From assembly GCF_003049725.1 (NCBI RefSeq), contig NZ_QAGM01000003.1, forward strand, positions 62,001 through 126,000: a DNA stretch of 64,000 nucleotides, given 5' to 3'. The translations under genes and the position numbers were made by a program. Below, in pieces: positions 43,622 to 53,944 of the stretch. This DNA comes from Oceanimonas marisflavi (lineage in GTDB: Bacteria; Pseudomonadota; Gammaproteobacteria; Enterobacterales; Aeromonadaceae). How positions within the stretch are numbered: the stretch's first letter is position 1; the number at the start of each line of letters is the position of its first letter. The notes below the pieces were generated by a model. That model saw nothing but the letters and a program-made list of their open reading frames with translations. It searched no databases and had not been told where the DNA came from.

Positions 43622-45090
43622 CGGGCGTCTCCCAGCAGGGCGGCCACGGTTTCCCGGTCGCTGTAATGGATGGTTTGCGTGCCCACTATCTGATAATCCT
43701 CATGACCCTTGCCTGCTACCAAAATGATGTCCCGCTCGTCCGCTGCGCCCAGAGCATGGGCAATGGCCTCGGTCCGGGAGTGAATAACGATGGCCTCCTC
43801 CGGCACATTCAGCCCGGCCTGCATGTCGGCGATGATGGCTTCGGGCGACTCGGTGCGCGGATTGTCATCGGTCAGGATCACCACGTCGGCGGCACTTTCT
43901 GCCGCCGCCGCCATCAAGGGGCGCTTGCCCCTGTCCCGATCGCCACCGCAGCCGGTCAGACACCACAGCCGGCCCCGGCAATGCTGACGCAAGGCCTGCA
44001 GTACCTGTTCCAGGGCATCCGGTGTGTGAGCGTAATCCACCACCACCAGGGGTTTGCCCGGGGCGGTAAAGGGCTCCATGCGCCCGGCCACCCCCACCAG
44101 TTTCGGGGCCGTTTCCAGCAGCCGTTCAAAAGACTCACCCAATACCAGCAGCGCGCCCATGGCGGCCAGCAGATTGGCGACGTTGAAACGGCCGATCAGG
44201 GGGGCGGATAATACACCATTCCCCCAGTCGGAGTTAATGGTCACTTTCACTCCGTCGCCGTAAAAATGTACCGTTTCCGCCACCAGCTGACGGCCGGGAA
44301 AATCTGCCAGCCGGCCATGCAGGCTGTAGGCCACGGCATTCGGGTAACGCCCCAGCCAACGCCGCCCGAGCACGTCGTCGGCATTGATCACTCGGCCCCC
44401 TTGGCACAGCTCAAACAGGCTGCGCTTGGCCTCGCCGTATTCGGCCATGGTGCCGTGATAATCCAGGTGATCCCGGCTCAGATTGGTGAACACCGCCACG
44501 TCAAAATCGAGCGCGGCCACTCTGTGCTGGTGCAGGCCGTGAGACGATACTTCCATGGCCACTCTGTGCGCACCTGCTTTCAGCATGGCTGCCAGTTCCG
44601 CCTGCACCTCCAGCGCCGAACCCGTGGTATTGACCGCCGGTCTGAGCTGGCCACAGAGGCCATTTCCAAGGGTGCCCATCACGCCGGTACTAGTGCCCAG
44701 CAGCTGACTCCAGTGGGCGATCAGCTGGGAGACGGTGCTTTTGCCGTTGGTGCCGGTGACCCCCACCAGCTGCAGTTGCCCGGAAGGCTCGCCGTAAAAG
44801 GCCCCGGCCAGCCGCGACAGCTGCTCCGGCAGCCGGTAAACCCCCAGCAGACGGTGGTCCTGAGCATTCAGGCCGGCCAGCTCGGGATCGTCGACCTGAT
44901 ACATCACCGCCGCTGCGCCCTGCTGCAGGGCGCTGTCGATAAAGCGGCGACCGTCGGTCTGATGACCGTTAACGGCAATAAACAGACAGCCGGGGGTGAC
45001 ACTCCGGCTGTCGAGGGTAATGCGATCAATGGCGATAGCCGGAGCCGAATGGCCCAGGGGAATCGCCAGTTCTCTAAGTGTGAGGGACAA
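43618..45090 (-). CDS. murE: UDP-MurNAc-tripeptide synthetase MurE (meso-DAP adding)
   Basis: 490 residues. A TTG start was chosen because AGGAGG lies 6 bases upstream and the product then begins MSLTLRELAIPLG, matching family length; the open frame extends 27 codons further without signals. P-loop TGTNGKST at 112-119, and DDNPRTES contains DNPR, the motif specific for meso-diaminopimelate rather than lysine, agreeing with dapA in the window. Overlaps the ftsI 3' end by 17 bases. Confidence 0.96.
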   Translation of the reverse strand: MSLTLRELAIPLGHSAPAIAIDRITLDSRSVTPGCLFIAVNGHQTDGRRFIDSALQQGAAAVMYQVDDPELAGLNAQDHRLLGVYRLPEQLSRLAGAFYGEPSGQLQLVGVTGTNGKSTVSQLIAHWSQLLGTSTGVMGTLGNGLCGQLRPAVNTTGSALEVQAELAAMLKAGAHRVAMEVSSHGLHQHRVAALDFDVAVFTNLSRDHLDYHGTMAEYGEAKRSLFELCQGGRVINADDVLGRRWLGRYPNAVAYSLHGRLADFPGRQLVAETVHFYGDGVKVTINSDWGNGVLSAPLIGRFNVANLLAAMGALLVLGESFERLLETAPKLVGVAGRMEPFTAPGKPLVVVDYAHTPDALEQVLQALRQHCRGRLWCLTGCGGDRDRGKRPLMAAAAESAADVVILTDDNPRTESPEAIIADMQAGLNVPEEAIVIHSRTEAIAHALGAADERDIILVAGKGHEDYQIVGTQTIHYSDRETVAALLGDAR

Positions 45091-46822
45091 CGGCTGCCTC
45101 CTGTCCTGCCAGCTGGAATTGTTCTTCGGTAGCCGCATCGGGGCGAATGTTGAGCAGCTGCAGGGCACCACTCATCACCTCGGCAAATACCGGGGCCGCC
45201 ACCTGGCCGCCATAATACTGATCGCCCTGGGGCTCGTTGATCACCACCACCATGGCCAGGCGGGGATCGCTCAAGGGAGCCACACCGGCAAACAGACCCA
45301 CATAGTCGCTGCCATAGCCGCCGGCGATGGCCTTGCGAGAAGTCCCCGTCTTGCCCCCCACCCGGTAACCGGCAATGGCCGCATTGGTGGCGGTTCCGCC
45401 CGGCTTTACCACGCTTTCCAGCATGTGCAGCACCGCCTCGGCATGACGACGGGGAATCACCTGTTCCCCTGCCGGCCGCTGACTGCGCTTGACGATGCTC
45501 AGCGGATAACGCATACCGCCATTGGCCAGAATGGCGTAGGCCTGGGCCAGCTGCAGCGGCGTGACGGTAACACCGTAACCAAACGACAGCGTGGCCTGCT
45601 CGATATCGGACCAGCGCCGGCGCTGGGGCACCATGCCGGTGCTCTCGCCCACCAGCCCCATGCCCGAATCGATGCCCAGACCAAAGCGGTAAAGGGTATC
45701 GAGCATCTGGGCCGGCGTTTCTTCCATGGCCATGCGCACCATGCCCATGTTGGAAGAGCGCTGAAGCACGGTTTCCACGCTGATATTGCCGAGGTTACGG
45801 TGATCCGATACCCGTTTGCCGCCCAGCCGCATCCAGCCCGGATTGGTATCGATCATGCTGTCAGCCTTGATCACGCCGTTTTCCAGGGCACTCACCACTA
45901 TCATCGGCTTGAGGGTGGAGCCGGGCTCATAGGCATCGGTTACCGCCCGGTTGCGGGCACGAAAGCCCTGATACTGGCTGCGGTTGTTGGGGTTGAATGA
46001 AGGCGCATTGACCATGGCCACCACTTCGCCGGTCTTGACATCCAGCATCACCAGCGAGGCCGAGGTGGCCCGGTGGAATTCAAAGGCGCGTTTGAGGGAA
46101 CGGTAGGCCAGCGCCTGTACCCGCTGGTCTATGGTCAGCTCGATATTGTTGGCCTGACGCGCTTCCGATACCACTCCCAGATCCTCGATAACCCGGCCCA
46201 GGCGATCCTTGCGCACCTTGCGTTCGCCGGGCTGAGCGGTGAGCCAGTCGTTAAAGGCGCGCTCTATGCCTTCTATACCGGCACCGTCGATATTGGTCAT
46301 GCCCACCAGGTGAGCATTGATCTCACCGGTAGGATAAAAACGCCGTTCTTCCGGCCGCAGGTGCACCCCCGGCAGGCGCAGCTTGCGAATATATTCGGCC
46401 ACCGCCGGTGTCACCTGGCGCTGCAGGTAGACAAAACGTCGTTTGGGATCCTGCACTCTGGACAACAGCTTGTCGTGCGGCACCCCCAGCACTTCGGCCA
46501 GCGCCCGCCAGGCCTGCTCCTTGTCGAGGCTGTGCTCGGCATGGATCTGTTTGGGATCCGCCCACACCGCCTGCACCGGCACCGATACCGCCAGCTCTTC
46601 GCCGTTGCGATCCATGATCATGCCCCGGGAAGTATTGCTGACCGCAGTGGAGCGCAGGGAGCGCAGATCCCCTTCCAGCCGCAACCGATCCGGCGAGATC
46701 ACCTGGATCCAGGCGGCCCGGGCAAAAAGGGCAAAAAAGGCCAGCAGGATGACGCCGCAGGTAAAGTAAAACCGCCCGCGGGCCAGCATGGGCTCTTTTT
46801 TCTGCTTTTTGCGCCAGCTCAT
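45074..46822 (-). CDS. ftsI: Septal transpeptidase FtsI (PBP3)
   Basis: Class B penicillin-binding protein, cross-links septal peptidoglycan. 582 residues: cytoplasmic tail, membrane helix (about 17-38), pedestal domain, transpeptidase with STLK at 302-305 (catalytic S302), SSN in QRSSNMGMV, and KTG in GGKTGTSRK. ATG overlaps ftsL by 4 bases. Confidence 0.98.
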   Translation of the reverse strand: MSWRKKQKKEPMLARGRFYFTCGVILLAFFALFARAAWIQVISPDRLRLEGDLRSLRSTAVSNTSRGMIMDRNGEELAVSVPVQAVWADPKQIHAEHSLDKEQAWRALAEVLGVPHDKLLSRVQDPKRRFVYLQRQVTPAVAEYIRKLRLPGVHLRPEERRFYPTGEINAHLVGMTNIDGAGIEGIERAFNDWLTAQPGERKVRKDRLGRVIEDLGVVSEARQANNIELTIDQRVQALAYRSLKRAFEFHRATSASLVMLDVKTGEVVAMVNAPSFNPNNRSQYQGFRARNRAVTDAYEPGSTLKPMIVVSALENGVIKADSMIDTNPGWMRLGGKRVSDHRNLGNISVETVLQRSSNMGMVRMAMEETPAQMLDTLYRFGLGIDSGMGLVGESTGMVPQRRRWSDIEQATLSFGYGVTVTPLQLAQAYAILANGGMRYPLSIVKRSQRPAGEQVIPRRHAEAVLHMLESVVKPGGTATNAAIAGYRVGGKTGTSRKAIAGGYGSDYVGLFAGVAPLSDPRLAMVVVINEPQGDQYYGGQVAAPVFAEVMSGALQLLNIRPDAATEEQFQLAGQEAAVVPHT

Positions 46823-47130
46823 GGTTGCATCACCAGTTTTTCCTTGCCCGGCTCGGGCCGTTTCATGCCCAGCTTCTCACGGGCCAGCGCCTCGATGCGG
46901 CTGTGCTCCATCAGGGTATTCTGCTCCAGCAAGAGATTGCGCCACTCAATATCGAGCTTGTCCTGCTCGGCCATCAGTTCGTTGTATTCACTGGTCAGCT
47001 GCCGGGTGCCATGGGTTACCACGATCACCGTCATGGCCGATACCACTGTCATGATGGCAAGCCCCAACAGCCATTTGTAACGCCACAGATCCAGCCCGAT
47101 CTCCCGGGCCAGGTTGATGCGGCTGTCCAT
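46819..47130 (-). CDS. ftsL: Cell division protein FtsL
   Basis: 103 residues: short cytoplasmic part, one transmembrane helix (about 17-38, YKWLLGLAIMTVVSAMTVIV) and a periplasmic coiled coil (about 50-95, QLTSEYNELMAEQDKLDIEW). Forms FtsQLB, which activates FtsWI. Overlaps the rsmH stop by one base. Confidence 0.94.
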   Translation of the reverse strand: MDSRINLAREIGLDLWRYKWLLGLAIMTVVSAMTVIVVTHGTRQLTSEYNELMAEQDKLDIEWRNLLLEQNTLMEHSRIEALAREKLGMKRPEPGKEKLVMQP

Positions 47131-48074
47131 TACTCACCGGTCTCCAGCCGCTCGGCTACCCGCAATACCGAGCTGCGCGCACGGGGGTTGGCTGCCACTT
47201 CCTCAAGCGACGGCTTTTGCGCCTTGCCCACGCTCTTCAGCGTGCGACCACCGGCCAGCTGGGCTTCCGTCAGCGGCAGACCGGGAGGCACCTCGGGGCC
47301 CTTTTCCTGCTTGCGAATAAAGTGTTTGACCAGACGATCTTCCAGGGAGTGAAAGCTGATCACCGACAGCCGGCCACCCGGTGCCAGCACATCCAGCGCT
47401 CCTTTCAGCGCCTGTTCGATCTCGTCCAGCTCGCTGTTGATATAGATGCGAATGGCCTGAAAGCTGCGGGTGGCGGCGTGCTTGTTCTTTTCCTTGCTGG
47501 GGTTAACCCGGGCGATCATCTCCGCCAGCTGGCGGGTACGGGTCCAGGGGGTAGTCTGGCGGTCGTGCACGATGGCCCGGGCAATCTTGCGGGCATGACG
47601 TTCTTCACCAAAGGTTTTCAGCACCCAGGCAATGTCATCCATGTCCGCATGGTTGAGCCAGTCGGCGGCACTTTGGCCACTGGAGGGATCCATGCGCATA
47701 TCCAGGGGACCGTCTTTCTGAAAACTGAAGCCGCGCTCGGCGTCATCCAGCTGAGGCGACGACACGCCCAGATCGAGCAGAACGCCGTCGACCTTGCCGG
47801 TCAGCCCTTCGGCTTCCATCATTCCGGCCAGACGTGAAAACGGTCCGTGCAGTATGCGAAAGCGGGGATCATTGATTTGCTCTGCCACGGCAATGGCCGC
47901 CGGATCCCGGTCAATGGCCAGCAGCCGGCCGTTGGGACCCAGTTTTGACAGAATATGGCGAGAGTGCCCGCCCCGACCAAAGGTACCGTCGACATAGATG
48001 CCGTCGGGGCGAATATTAAGACCGGCCACTGCTTCTTCAAGCAGAACGGTAATGTGTGCCTGTTGTTCACTCAT
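47130..48074 (-). CDS. rsmH: 16S rRNA (cytosine1402-N4)-methyltransferase RsmH
   Basis: 314 residues (formerly MraW). N-terminal [16 protein letters not shown] loop [28 protein letters not shown], and late [14 protein letters not shown] are all family signatures. Directly follows mraZ (2-base gap), the conserved head of the dcw cluster. Confidence 0.98.
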   Translation of the reverse strand: MSEQQAHITVLLEEAVAGLNIRPDGIYVDGTFGRGGHSRHILSKLGPNGRLLAIDRDPAAIAVAEQINDPRFRILHGPFSRLAGMMEAEGLTGKVDGVLLDLGVSSPQLDDAERGFSFQKDGPLDMRMDPSSGQSAADWLNHADMDDIAWVLKTFGEERHARKIARAIVHDRQTTPWTRTRQLAEMIARVNPSKEKNKHAATRSFQAIRIYINSELDEIEQALKGALDVLAPGGRLSVISFHSLEDRLVKHFIRKQEKGPEVPPGLPLTEAQLAGGRTLKSVGKAQKPSLEEVAANPRARSSVLRVAERLETGE

Positions 48075-48076
48075 GG

Positions 48077-48535
48077 TTATAGCGAAAAGTCCCGCAATCG
48101 TTCGGAGGATTCCCAGCCTTCGCTTTCCAGCGCCTGCAGGTCATCGTTTATTTGTTGTTGCCAGCGGGCATCGCTCCAGACTTCAAAACGATTGAGCTGC
48201 CCCACCAGCATGATTTTTTTCTCAAGCCCCGCATGCTGCCTGAGAGTGCCGGGAACCAGAAGACGTCCATGACCATCCAGCTCGCACTCGGTAGCATGCC
48301 CCAGCAGCAATCGCTGCAATCGCCGTTCCTGAGGGTGAGTGCTCGACAGACTACGCAGCTTTTTTTCTATCAGCTCCCATTCGCCAAGCGGATACAGCAA
48401 CAGGCAGGGATGACTGATGTCGATGGTGCACACCAGCAGGCCGTCGCACTCTTCATGCAATGGCCCGCGATATCGGGTTGGTATGGCCAGCCGCCCCTTG
48501 CTGTCCAGGCTGATGGCATGGGCACCGCGCAGCAT
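48077..48535 (-). CDS. mraZ: Transcriptional regulator MraZ
   Basis: 152 residues with two AbrB-like SpoVT domains: [14 protein letters not shown] (about 10-24) and [17 protein letters not shown] (about 80-97), each with the DxxGR loop. In E. coli MraZ forms a ring and represses its own dcw operon by binding GTGG direct repeats; such repeats occur just upstream here. Confidence 0.97.
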   Translation of the reverse strand: MLRGAHAISLDSKGRLAIPTRYRGPLHEECDGLLVCTIDISHPCLLLYPLGEWELIEKKLRSLSSTHPQERRLQRLLLGHATECELDGHGRLLVPGTLRQHAGLEKKIMLVGQLNRFEVWSDARWQQQINDDLQALESEGWESSERLRDFSL

Positions 48536-48551
48536 TCAGAGTCCTGTTGAT

Positions 48552-48586
48552 TCCGCTTTGTTCCACAAAGATCCACTTTTTCCCAC
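48552..48586 (-). promoter_or_regulatory. MraZ operator (direct repeats)
   Basis: Minus strand reads GTGGG-AAAAA-GTGGA-TCTTT-GTGGA-ACAAA-GCGGA: four pentamers spaced exactly 10 bases apart, the first three strong. This is the known MraZ box layout (GTGGR with 5-base spacers). It begins about where transcription should start, so binding would block initiation. Confidence 0.85.
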
Positions 48587-48593
48587 CGCACCA

Positions 48594-48622
48594 AGTGTAA
48601 GGAGCCAATACCGGCATTTCAA
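48594..48622 (-). promoter_or_regulatory. Promoter of the dcw cluster (Pmra)
   Basis: Minus-strand TTGAAA, 17 bases, TACACT, immediately upstream of the MraZ repeats and about 60 bases before the mraZ ATG. Confidence 0.7.
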
Positions 48623-48732
48623 GCAAGGAAATAACGGCTCACGACAAAGGACTCTGTGGGCACTGGCCTTCAACGGGGCCGGTGAAGATATAAAGCAGAA
48701 AAAGAGGAAGGATTAAAATAAGGCGGAAAGCA

Positions 48733-48759
48733 AGCAGCGCAGCCATAGGCTGCGCTGCT
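48733..48759 (-). terminator. Terminator of rnpB
   Basis: Perfect 12-bp stem AGCAGCGCAGCC / GGCTGCGCTGCT with loop TAT, followed by TGCTTTCC, a weak T run. Confidence 0.75.
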
Positions 48760-48774
48760 GATAGAAAGTGGTTG

Positions 48775-49150
<376 letters not shown>

Positions 49151-49157
49151 GGCGCGC

Positions 49158-49186
49158 AGTGTACCTCAGCCGGGCCAGCGGTGCCA
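49158..49186 (-). promoter_or_regulatory. Promoter of rnpB
   Basis: Minus-strand TGGCAC, 17 bases, TACACT, followed by GC-rich GCGCGCC; the RNA begins 8 bases after the -10. Confidence 0.6.
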
Positions 49187-49203
49187 GTGTAAATCCTTCC
49201 CGG

Positions 49204-50043
49204 TTACAGCCCCGCTTCCAGACCGTATTTGTACAGGGCGTTCTTTTTCAGGCCGTGGATCTCGGCGGTCAGGGCGGCAGCCTTTTTCAGCCCCAGGTCG
49301 GCGCTGAGCAGCGCCAGGGTCTTCAGCGCCGGCACCGGCAGGGCATCGGCCTCCGCCTTGTGCCCGGCCACCATCAGCACGATCTCGCCACGGCAGCGGT
49401 TGGCGTCTTCCTTCAGCCAGCCGAGCATCTCTCCGGCCGGCAGGCCATGAATGGATTCAAAGGCTTTGGTCAGCTCACGGGCGACCACCAGACGGCGTTC
49501 CGGGCCCATGATGTCCACCAGTGCCGTCACCGTATCGAGCAGGCGGCGGGGGGATTCGTAAAACACCATGGTCCTGGGCTCATCCTTGAGCGCTTCCAGC
49601 TTGTCGGTACGCGCCTTGTCTTTTGCCGGCAAAAAGCCTTCGAACACAAAACGATCCGTGGGCAGACCGGCTGCCGACAGGGCGGTGACCGCCGCACAGG
49701 GTCCGGGCAGGGCTACCACCTGTACACCGGCCTCGCGACAGCGGTTGACCAGGTGATAGCCCGGGTCGCTGATAAGCGGCGTGCCCGCATCCGACACCAG
49801 GGCGATGCTCTTGCCTTCCAGCAGGCGGCCAACAAGCTGCTCGGCCTTGTGTTGCTCGTTATGATCGTGCAACGCCCAAGTGGGTGTGCCAATCTGGTAG
49901 TGAGACAGCAGCTTGCCGGTATGCCGGGTGTCCTCGCAGGCGATCACGTCCACCTGGCTCAGAATATCCAGCGCCCGCTGGCTGATGTCTCCCAGGTTTC
50001 CGATGGGGGTAGGCACAATATAAAGGGCGGCAGCCTGGCTCAT
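49204..50043 (-). CDS. rsmI: 16S rRNA (cytidine1402-2'-O)-methyltransferase RsmI
   Basis: 279 residues. Works with RsmH, also in this window, on the same nucleotide C1402. N-terminal [25 protein letters not shown], and [13 protein letters not shown] are typical of the tetrapyrrole-methylase fold. Divergent from lpoA across 69 bases, as in E. coli (yraL-yraM). Confidence 0.97.
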   Translation of the reverse strand: MSQAAALYIVPTPIGNLGDISQRALDILSQVDVIACEDTRHTGKLLSHYQIGTPTWALHDHNEQHKAEQLVGRLLEGKSIALVSDAGTPLISDPGYHLVNRCREAGVQVVALPGPCAAVTALSAAGLPTDRFVFEGFLPAKDKARTDKLEALKDEPRTMVFYESPRRLLDTVTALVDIMGPERRLVVARELTKAFESIHGLPAGEMLGWLKEDANRCRGEIVLMVAGHKAEADALPVPALKTLALLSADLGLKKAAALTAEIHGLKKNALYKYGLEAGL

Positions 50044-50112
50044 AAGGACTCCTGTGCAAGCAATTGTTTCACCGTCCCGGCCCGATTACACTTAGGACCA
50101 GAATGACTCAGC

Positions 50113-51945
50113 ATGGGAAATAAGGGATTGGCAACTCAAACTCAATGGGCCAGTGTAACACGACTGCTGTGCACCCTGGTGCTTTCATCCGTACTCGCCG
50201 CCTGTGGTACCGGGCTAATGCAACCAAAGGTGACTCCCGAACCGGCCCCCGACATGTTCAGTCCCCTCAGCCGGCCCGTGGAGCAGTATTTGGCTCAGGC
50301 CGACGTCGCCACCGGTGACAACGCCTTCGCCTGGCGAGTGCTGACGGTACGGAGCCTGCTGCAACAAAATCACGTTGCCGAAGCAAAGGCCCGGTTGCAG
50401 ACCCTGCGTACCGGCGCCACCCTGCAACAAATACCCGTTGTCAGCCTGCTTGAAGCCGCCACCCTGCTGCAGGAAAAACAACCGGGCCAGAGCCTGCAGC
50501 GGCTGCTGAGCATAGATGCCCGGCGTCTGCCCTCATCGGGTCAGGCCTATCTGTGGCTGCTGCAAGCCAATGCCTATGAGCAGCAGCAACAGACTCTTGA
50601 AGCCGCCAAAGCCCTTGTCGCCCGCCATTCGCTGCTGACCGGTCCCGCCCAGAACAGCAACCGGGAACGTATTTACCAGCTGCTGAGTACCCAGTCCCCC
50701 TCCGCCCTGCGTCAGGCACAGGGCAGAAGCAATTCGGCCGACGCCAATGGCTGGTTCCGGCTGATGGCCATTCTCAATGCCGAAGGACTGCCCGCCGCTC
50801 AGCGCAACTGGCAACTGCAGTCCTGGAGCAGCAGCTATCCGGAGCACCCGGGCCGGGCTTATCTGCCCGAATCCCTGAGCACCGCTCAGGGACAGTCATT
50901 TGATCCTGCCCATATCGCCGTGCTGTTACCCCTGTCCGGTCGCCTGGCCGAACAGGGAGAAGCCATTCGCAACGGCATTCTCAGCGCCAGTCAGGGCCAG
51001 TCGGCCCGGGTCAGCTTTTTTGACACTCAGGGCACCGGCATGGCCGCGCTCTACCAGCAGGTCATGCAGGCCGGCGCCGATTTTATTCTCGGCCCCCTGC
51101 TCAAGGAAAACGTGGATGCCCTGCTCAAGCAGGATCCGGCCATGCCGGTACTGGCCCTGAACCAGCCAGCCTATCAGCCGGAGCTGGCCGCCTTTTACTA
51201 CTTTTCCCTGTCCCCCGAAGGAGAAGCTGCCGATGCCGCCCGCCGCATGTGGGACGACGGCCATCGGCAGCCGCTGGTATTTGCACCGGCCAACGAGCTG
51301 GGCCGGCGGGTAGCCGCCGAGTTCGATCGTCAGTGGCAGGCCCAGAGCGGCCTCCCCGCCATTCTCGCTTATTTCAGTGATCAGGCCGGCATCGAAGGCG
51401 ATGTCCGACGGGCCCTGAGCCGCCGGCCCGCCACCGCCGGTCAGGTATTGCCGGTGAACGGTGAACCCGGCCTGGTACCCGAGGCCCGACCGGCCGATTC
51501 GGTGTTTATGGTCACCAACGCCGCCGAAACCCGCTATATTCTGCCTTACTTCGATTTTGTGCGGGACAGCCGGGCCGAGCGTCTGCCCACCTATGTCATC
51601 TCCCGCAGCTATATTCCTGCCGGTGAAGCCCCCATGGGTGAGCTGGCCGGATTGCGCCTGGCGGACATGCCCTGGCTGTTTGACGGCACGCCTCGGCTGA
51701 AGGAAGAAGTGCTGGAGCTGTGGCCCGATGCCGACACCGCCTGGCTCAGGCTGTTCGCCCTGGGTTTTGATGCCAGAACCCTGATACCGCAGCTGCCAGC
51801 CCTGCGCCAGGGCGCACCGGCAATACCCGGGCTGACCGGCGAGCTGACGGTATCGCCCGAGGGCGTGCTGCAGCGCCGCCTGCAATGGAGGGAGTACGTC
51901 AATGGCAACTGGATTTCCATCGGACAAGAGCCCGGGCAGCAATAA
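50113..51945 (+). CDS. lpoA: Penicillin-binding protein activator LpoA
   Basis: Outer-membrane lipoprotein that activates PBP1A. 610 residues. Lipobox LAAC gives lipidated C31. N-terminal TPR-like helical domain (about 50-270) and C-terminal periplasmic-binding-protein fold starting HIAVLLPLSGRLAEQGEAIR. Ends in GEPGQQ-like polar tail. Its 3' end overlaps yraN by 44 bases. Confidence 0.95.
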   Translation: MGNKGLATQTQWASVTRLLCTLVLSSVLAACGTGLMQPKVTPEPAPDMFSPLSRPVEQYLAQADVATGDNAFAWRVLTVRSLLQQNHVAEAKARLQTLRTGATLQQIPVVSLLEAATLLQEKQPGQSLQRLLSIDARRLPSSGQAYLWLLQANAYEQQQQTLEAAKALVARHSLLTGPAQNSNRERIYQLLSTQSPSALRQAQGRSNSADANGWFRLMAILNAEGLPAAQRNWQLQSWSSSYPEHPGRAYLPESLSTAQGQSFDPAHIAVLLPLSGRLAEQGEAIRNGILSASQGQSARVSFFDTQGTGMAALYQQVMQAGADFILGPLLKENVDALLKQDPAMPVLALNQPAYQPELAAFYYFSLSPEGEAADAARRMWDDGHRQPLVFAPANELGRRVAAEFDRQWQAQSGLPAILAYFSDQAGIEGDVRRALSRRPATAGQVLPVNGEPGLVPEARPADSVFMVTNAAETRYILPYFDFVRDSRAERLPTYVISRSYIPAGEAPMGELAGLRLADMPWLFDGTPRLKEEVLELWPDADTAWLRLFALGFDARTLIPQLPALRQGAPAIPGLTGELTVSPEGVLQRRLQWREYVNGNWISIGQEPGQQ

Positions 51946-52282
51946 ACGCGCCTACGGCGCCATTCACGAGCGCCGGGCCGAAGACTATCTGCAGGCTCAG
52001 GGGCTGCAGCCGGTCACCCGTAACTATCAGTGCAAACTGGGTGAGATCGACCTTATTATGCGCCAGGGCAACACCCTGGTGTTTGTGGAAGTACGCTTTC
52101 GCCAACGCAGTCAATTTGGCGGCGCGGCGGTGTCGGTTACCCGGGCCAAACAGGCAAAATTGCGCCGCACCGCACTCTGCTATCTGCATATGAAGGGACT
52201 GAACGAAGCGCATCAGTCCTGCCGTTTCGACCTGGTCGCCTGTGACGGCGACCAAATCAACTGGATACAAAACGCCTTTTAA
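51902..52282 (+). CDS. yraN: UPF0102 family protein YraN
   Basis: 126 residues. Predicted endonuclease-like fold (PD-(D/E)xK superfamily): [21 protein letters not shown] carries the D-x-E-V-R core. Role unknown, possibly DNA repair or uptake. AATGGAGGGA lies within lpoA just before its ATG, so it is expressed from the lpoA transcript. Confidence 0.93.
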   Translation: MATGFPSDKSPGSNKRAYGAIHERRAEDYLQAQGLQPVTRNYQCKLGEIDLIMRQGNTLVFVEVRFRQRSQFGGAAVSVTRAKQAKLRRTALCYLHMKGLNEAHQSCRFDLVACDGDQINWIQNAF

Positions 52283-52290
52283 GGAGCCTC

Positions 52291-52881
52291 ATGCAGGAAG
52301 AAATAAAAGCCAGCTTTACCGAAAGCATTCAGACCAAGATTGCCGCCGCCGAGGCGCTGCCCGACGACATTCTGGCCGCCGCCCAGATGATGGTGATGTG
52401 CCTGCTTAACGGCAACAAATTGCTGGTGTGCGGCAACGGCGGCTCCAATGCCCTGGCCCAGCTGTTTGTCAGCGAGCTGATTAACCGCTATGAAACCGAA
52501 CGCCCGGCATTGCCGGCCATCTGTCTGACCCTGGACACCAGCAGCATCAGCGCCGTGGCCGTGGATCACCACTTCGATGACGCCTATGCCCGCCAGATCA
52601 GGGCCCTGGGTCAGGCCGGCGATGTGCTGGTAGTGATTTCCACCAGCGGTCACAGCCGCAACCTGATCAAGGCCGCCGAGGCGGCGCTGAGCCGGGACAT
52701 GACCATAGTGGCCCTGAGCGGTGGCGACGGCGGCGAGCTGGCGGGCCTGCTTGGCCCCAACGATGTGGAAATACGGGTGCCGGCCCTGCGTGCGCCACGT
52801 ATTCACGAGGTAAACCTGCTCACCCTTCATTGTTTGTGTGACCTGATTGACCGCACCCTGTTTCCCAGCCAGGAGGACTGA
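52291..52881 (+). CDS. diaA: DnaA initiator-associating protein DiaA
   Basis: 196 residues, SIS-domain tetramer that binds DnaA and promotes initiation at ori[13 protein letters not shown] (nucleotide-sugar-like P-loop) and [15 protein letters not shown] mark the SIS fold, close to GmhA, from which it differs by gene context (lpoA-yraN-diaA-dolP). AAGGAG precedes the ATG. Confidence 0.94.
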   Translation: MQEEIKASFTESIQTKIAAAEALPDDILAAAQMMVMCLLNGNKLLVCGNGGSNALAQLFVSELINRYETERPALPAICLTLDTSSISAVAVDHHFDDAYARQIRALGQAGDVLVVISTSGHSRNLIKAAEAALSRDMTIVALSGGDGGELAGLLGPNDVEIRVPALRAPRIHEVNLLTLHCLCDLIDRTLFPSQED

Positions 52882-52885
52882 CTGA

Positions 52886-53464
52886 ATGAACAAGACACTG
52901 GCCGTTATGCTGACGTCACTCACCCTGTTGCAGGGCTGTGCCGGCCTGGTGGCCGCGGGCGGCACCACCGGCGCCAATATGATTACCGACAGACGTACTC
53001 TGGGTACCCAGATCAGCGATCAGACCATTGAAATGCGCGCCCTGCACCGCCTGGGTGAAGAAAAACCCATGTGGAACGAAAGCCGCTTTGCGGTGATCAC
53101 CACCAATGGCAAGGCCCTGCTGATCGGTCAGACCCCCACCGAGGATTACCGGATACGGGCCGAGGAAATTGTACGGAGCGTGCCCGGGGTAAAAGAGGTG
53201 TTCAACGAGGTTCGCATCGGCCAGCCCCTCACCCTGACTCAGCAGAGCCGGGACACCTGGCTGACCTCCAAGGTCAAAAGCACCCTGCTGGCGGAAAAGA
53301 ACATCGACGGCTCCAAGCTCAAGGTAGTGAGCGAGAACGGCGAGGTGTTCCTGATCGGTCTGGTTACTCAAAAGGAAGGCAATATCGCGGTGCAGTTGAC
53401 CCGCAGCATCGCCGGCGTGCGCCAGGTCATGACCATGTTTGAATACGTGCAGGCGGCGCCCTGA
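52886..53464 (+). CDS. dolP: Outer-membrane BON-domain lipoprotein DolP
   Basis: 192 residues (formerly YraP). Lipobox LQGC with lipidated C18, then two BON domains (about 47-115 and 125-190): FAVITTNGKALLIGQTPTED and LKVVSENGEVFLIGLVTQKE. Supports outer-membrane integrity and BAM function. 4 bases after diaA. Confidence 0.95.
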   Translation: MNKTLAVMLTSLTLLQGCAGLVAAGGTTGANMITDRRTLGTQISDQTIEMRALHRLGEEKPMWNESRFAVITTNGKALLIGQTPTEDYRIRAEEIVRSVPGVKEVFNEVRIGQPLTLTQQSRDTWLTSKVKSTLLAEKNIDGSKLKVVSENGEVFLIGLVTQKEGNIAVQLTRSIAGVRQVMTMFEYVQAAP

Positions 53465-53479
53465 GGCGTGACACATAAT

Positions 53480-53510
53480 AAAAAACGCAGCCAGATGGCT
53501 GCGTTTTTTA
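53480..53510. terminator. Bidirectional terminator between dolP and sspB
   Basis: Stem ACGCAGCC / GGCTGCGT, loop AGAT, A run before and T run after. Confidence 0.92.
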
Positions 53511-53942
53511 TTACTTGATGACCTTGAGGTTGGGTCTGCCCTTTTTGGGCTGAGGCGATTCCATCTCGGGTGGCGAGGCCGGCTGATCTTCCTCACTGGC
53601 CGCTTCCAGCCAGGCCTCATAGGCCGGCTCCGGCGGAAAGAAGGTGCCGGCACCGTTTTCACGGGCCTGAATGGCCACCACTGCCGCCATGGGAATATAG
53701 ACCTGCAGCGGCTGACCGCCAAAACGGGCATTAAAGCTGACCGCTTCGTTGTCCATGTGCAGGCCCACCACGGCACTGGGTGAGATATTCAGCACAATCT
53801 GACCGTCATTCACATACTGGTGTGGCACCTCGGTATGAGGAACCTCGGCGTTTACCAGCAGGTGCGGGGTCAGTTCATTGTCCAGCAGCCAGTCGTAGAA
53901 GGCCCGCAGCACATAGGGACGACTGGGGGTCATCTCTTCCAT
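53511..53942 (-). CDS. sspB: ClpXP specificity-enhancing factor SspB
   Basis: Delivers ssrA-tagged proteins to ClpXP. 143 residues from the ATG in MEEMTPSRPYVLRAFY. Folded substrate-binding domain (about 5-110, with NARFGGQPLQVYIPMAAVVAI), an acidic flexible linker, and the C-terminal ClpX-binding tail GRPNLKVIK. Starts just after the sspA stop. Confidence 0.96.
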   Translation of the reverse strand: MEEMTPSRPYVLRAFYDWLLDNELTPHLLVNAEVPHTEVPHQYVNDGQIVLNISPSAVVGLHMDNEAVSFNARFGGQPLQVYIPMAAVVAIQARENGAGTFFPPEPAYEAWLEAASEEDQPASPPEMESPQPKKGRPNLKVIK

Positions 53943-53944
53943 GG

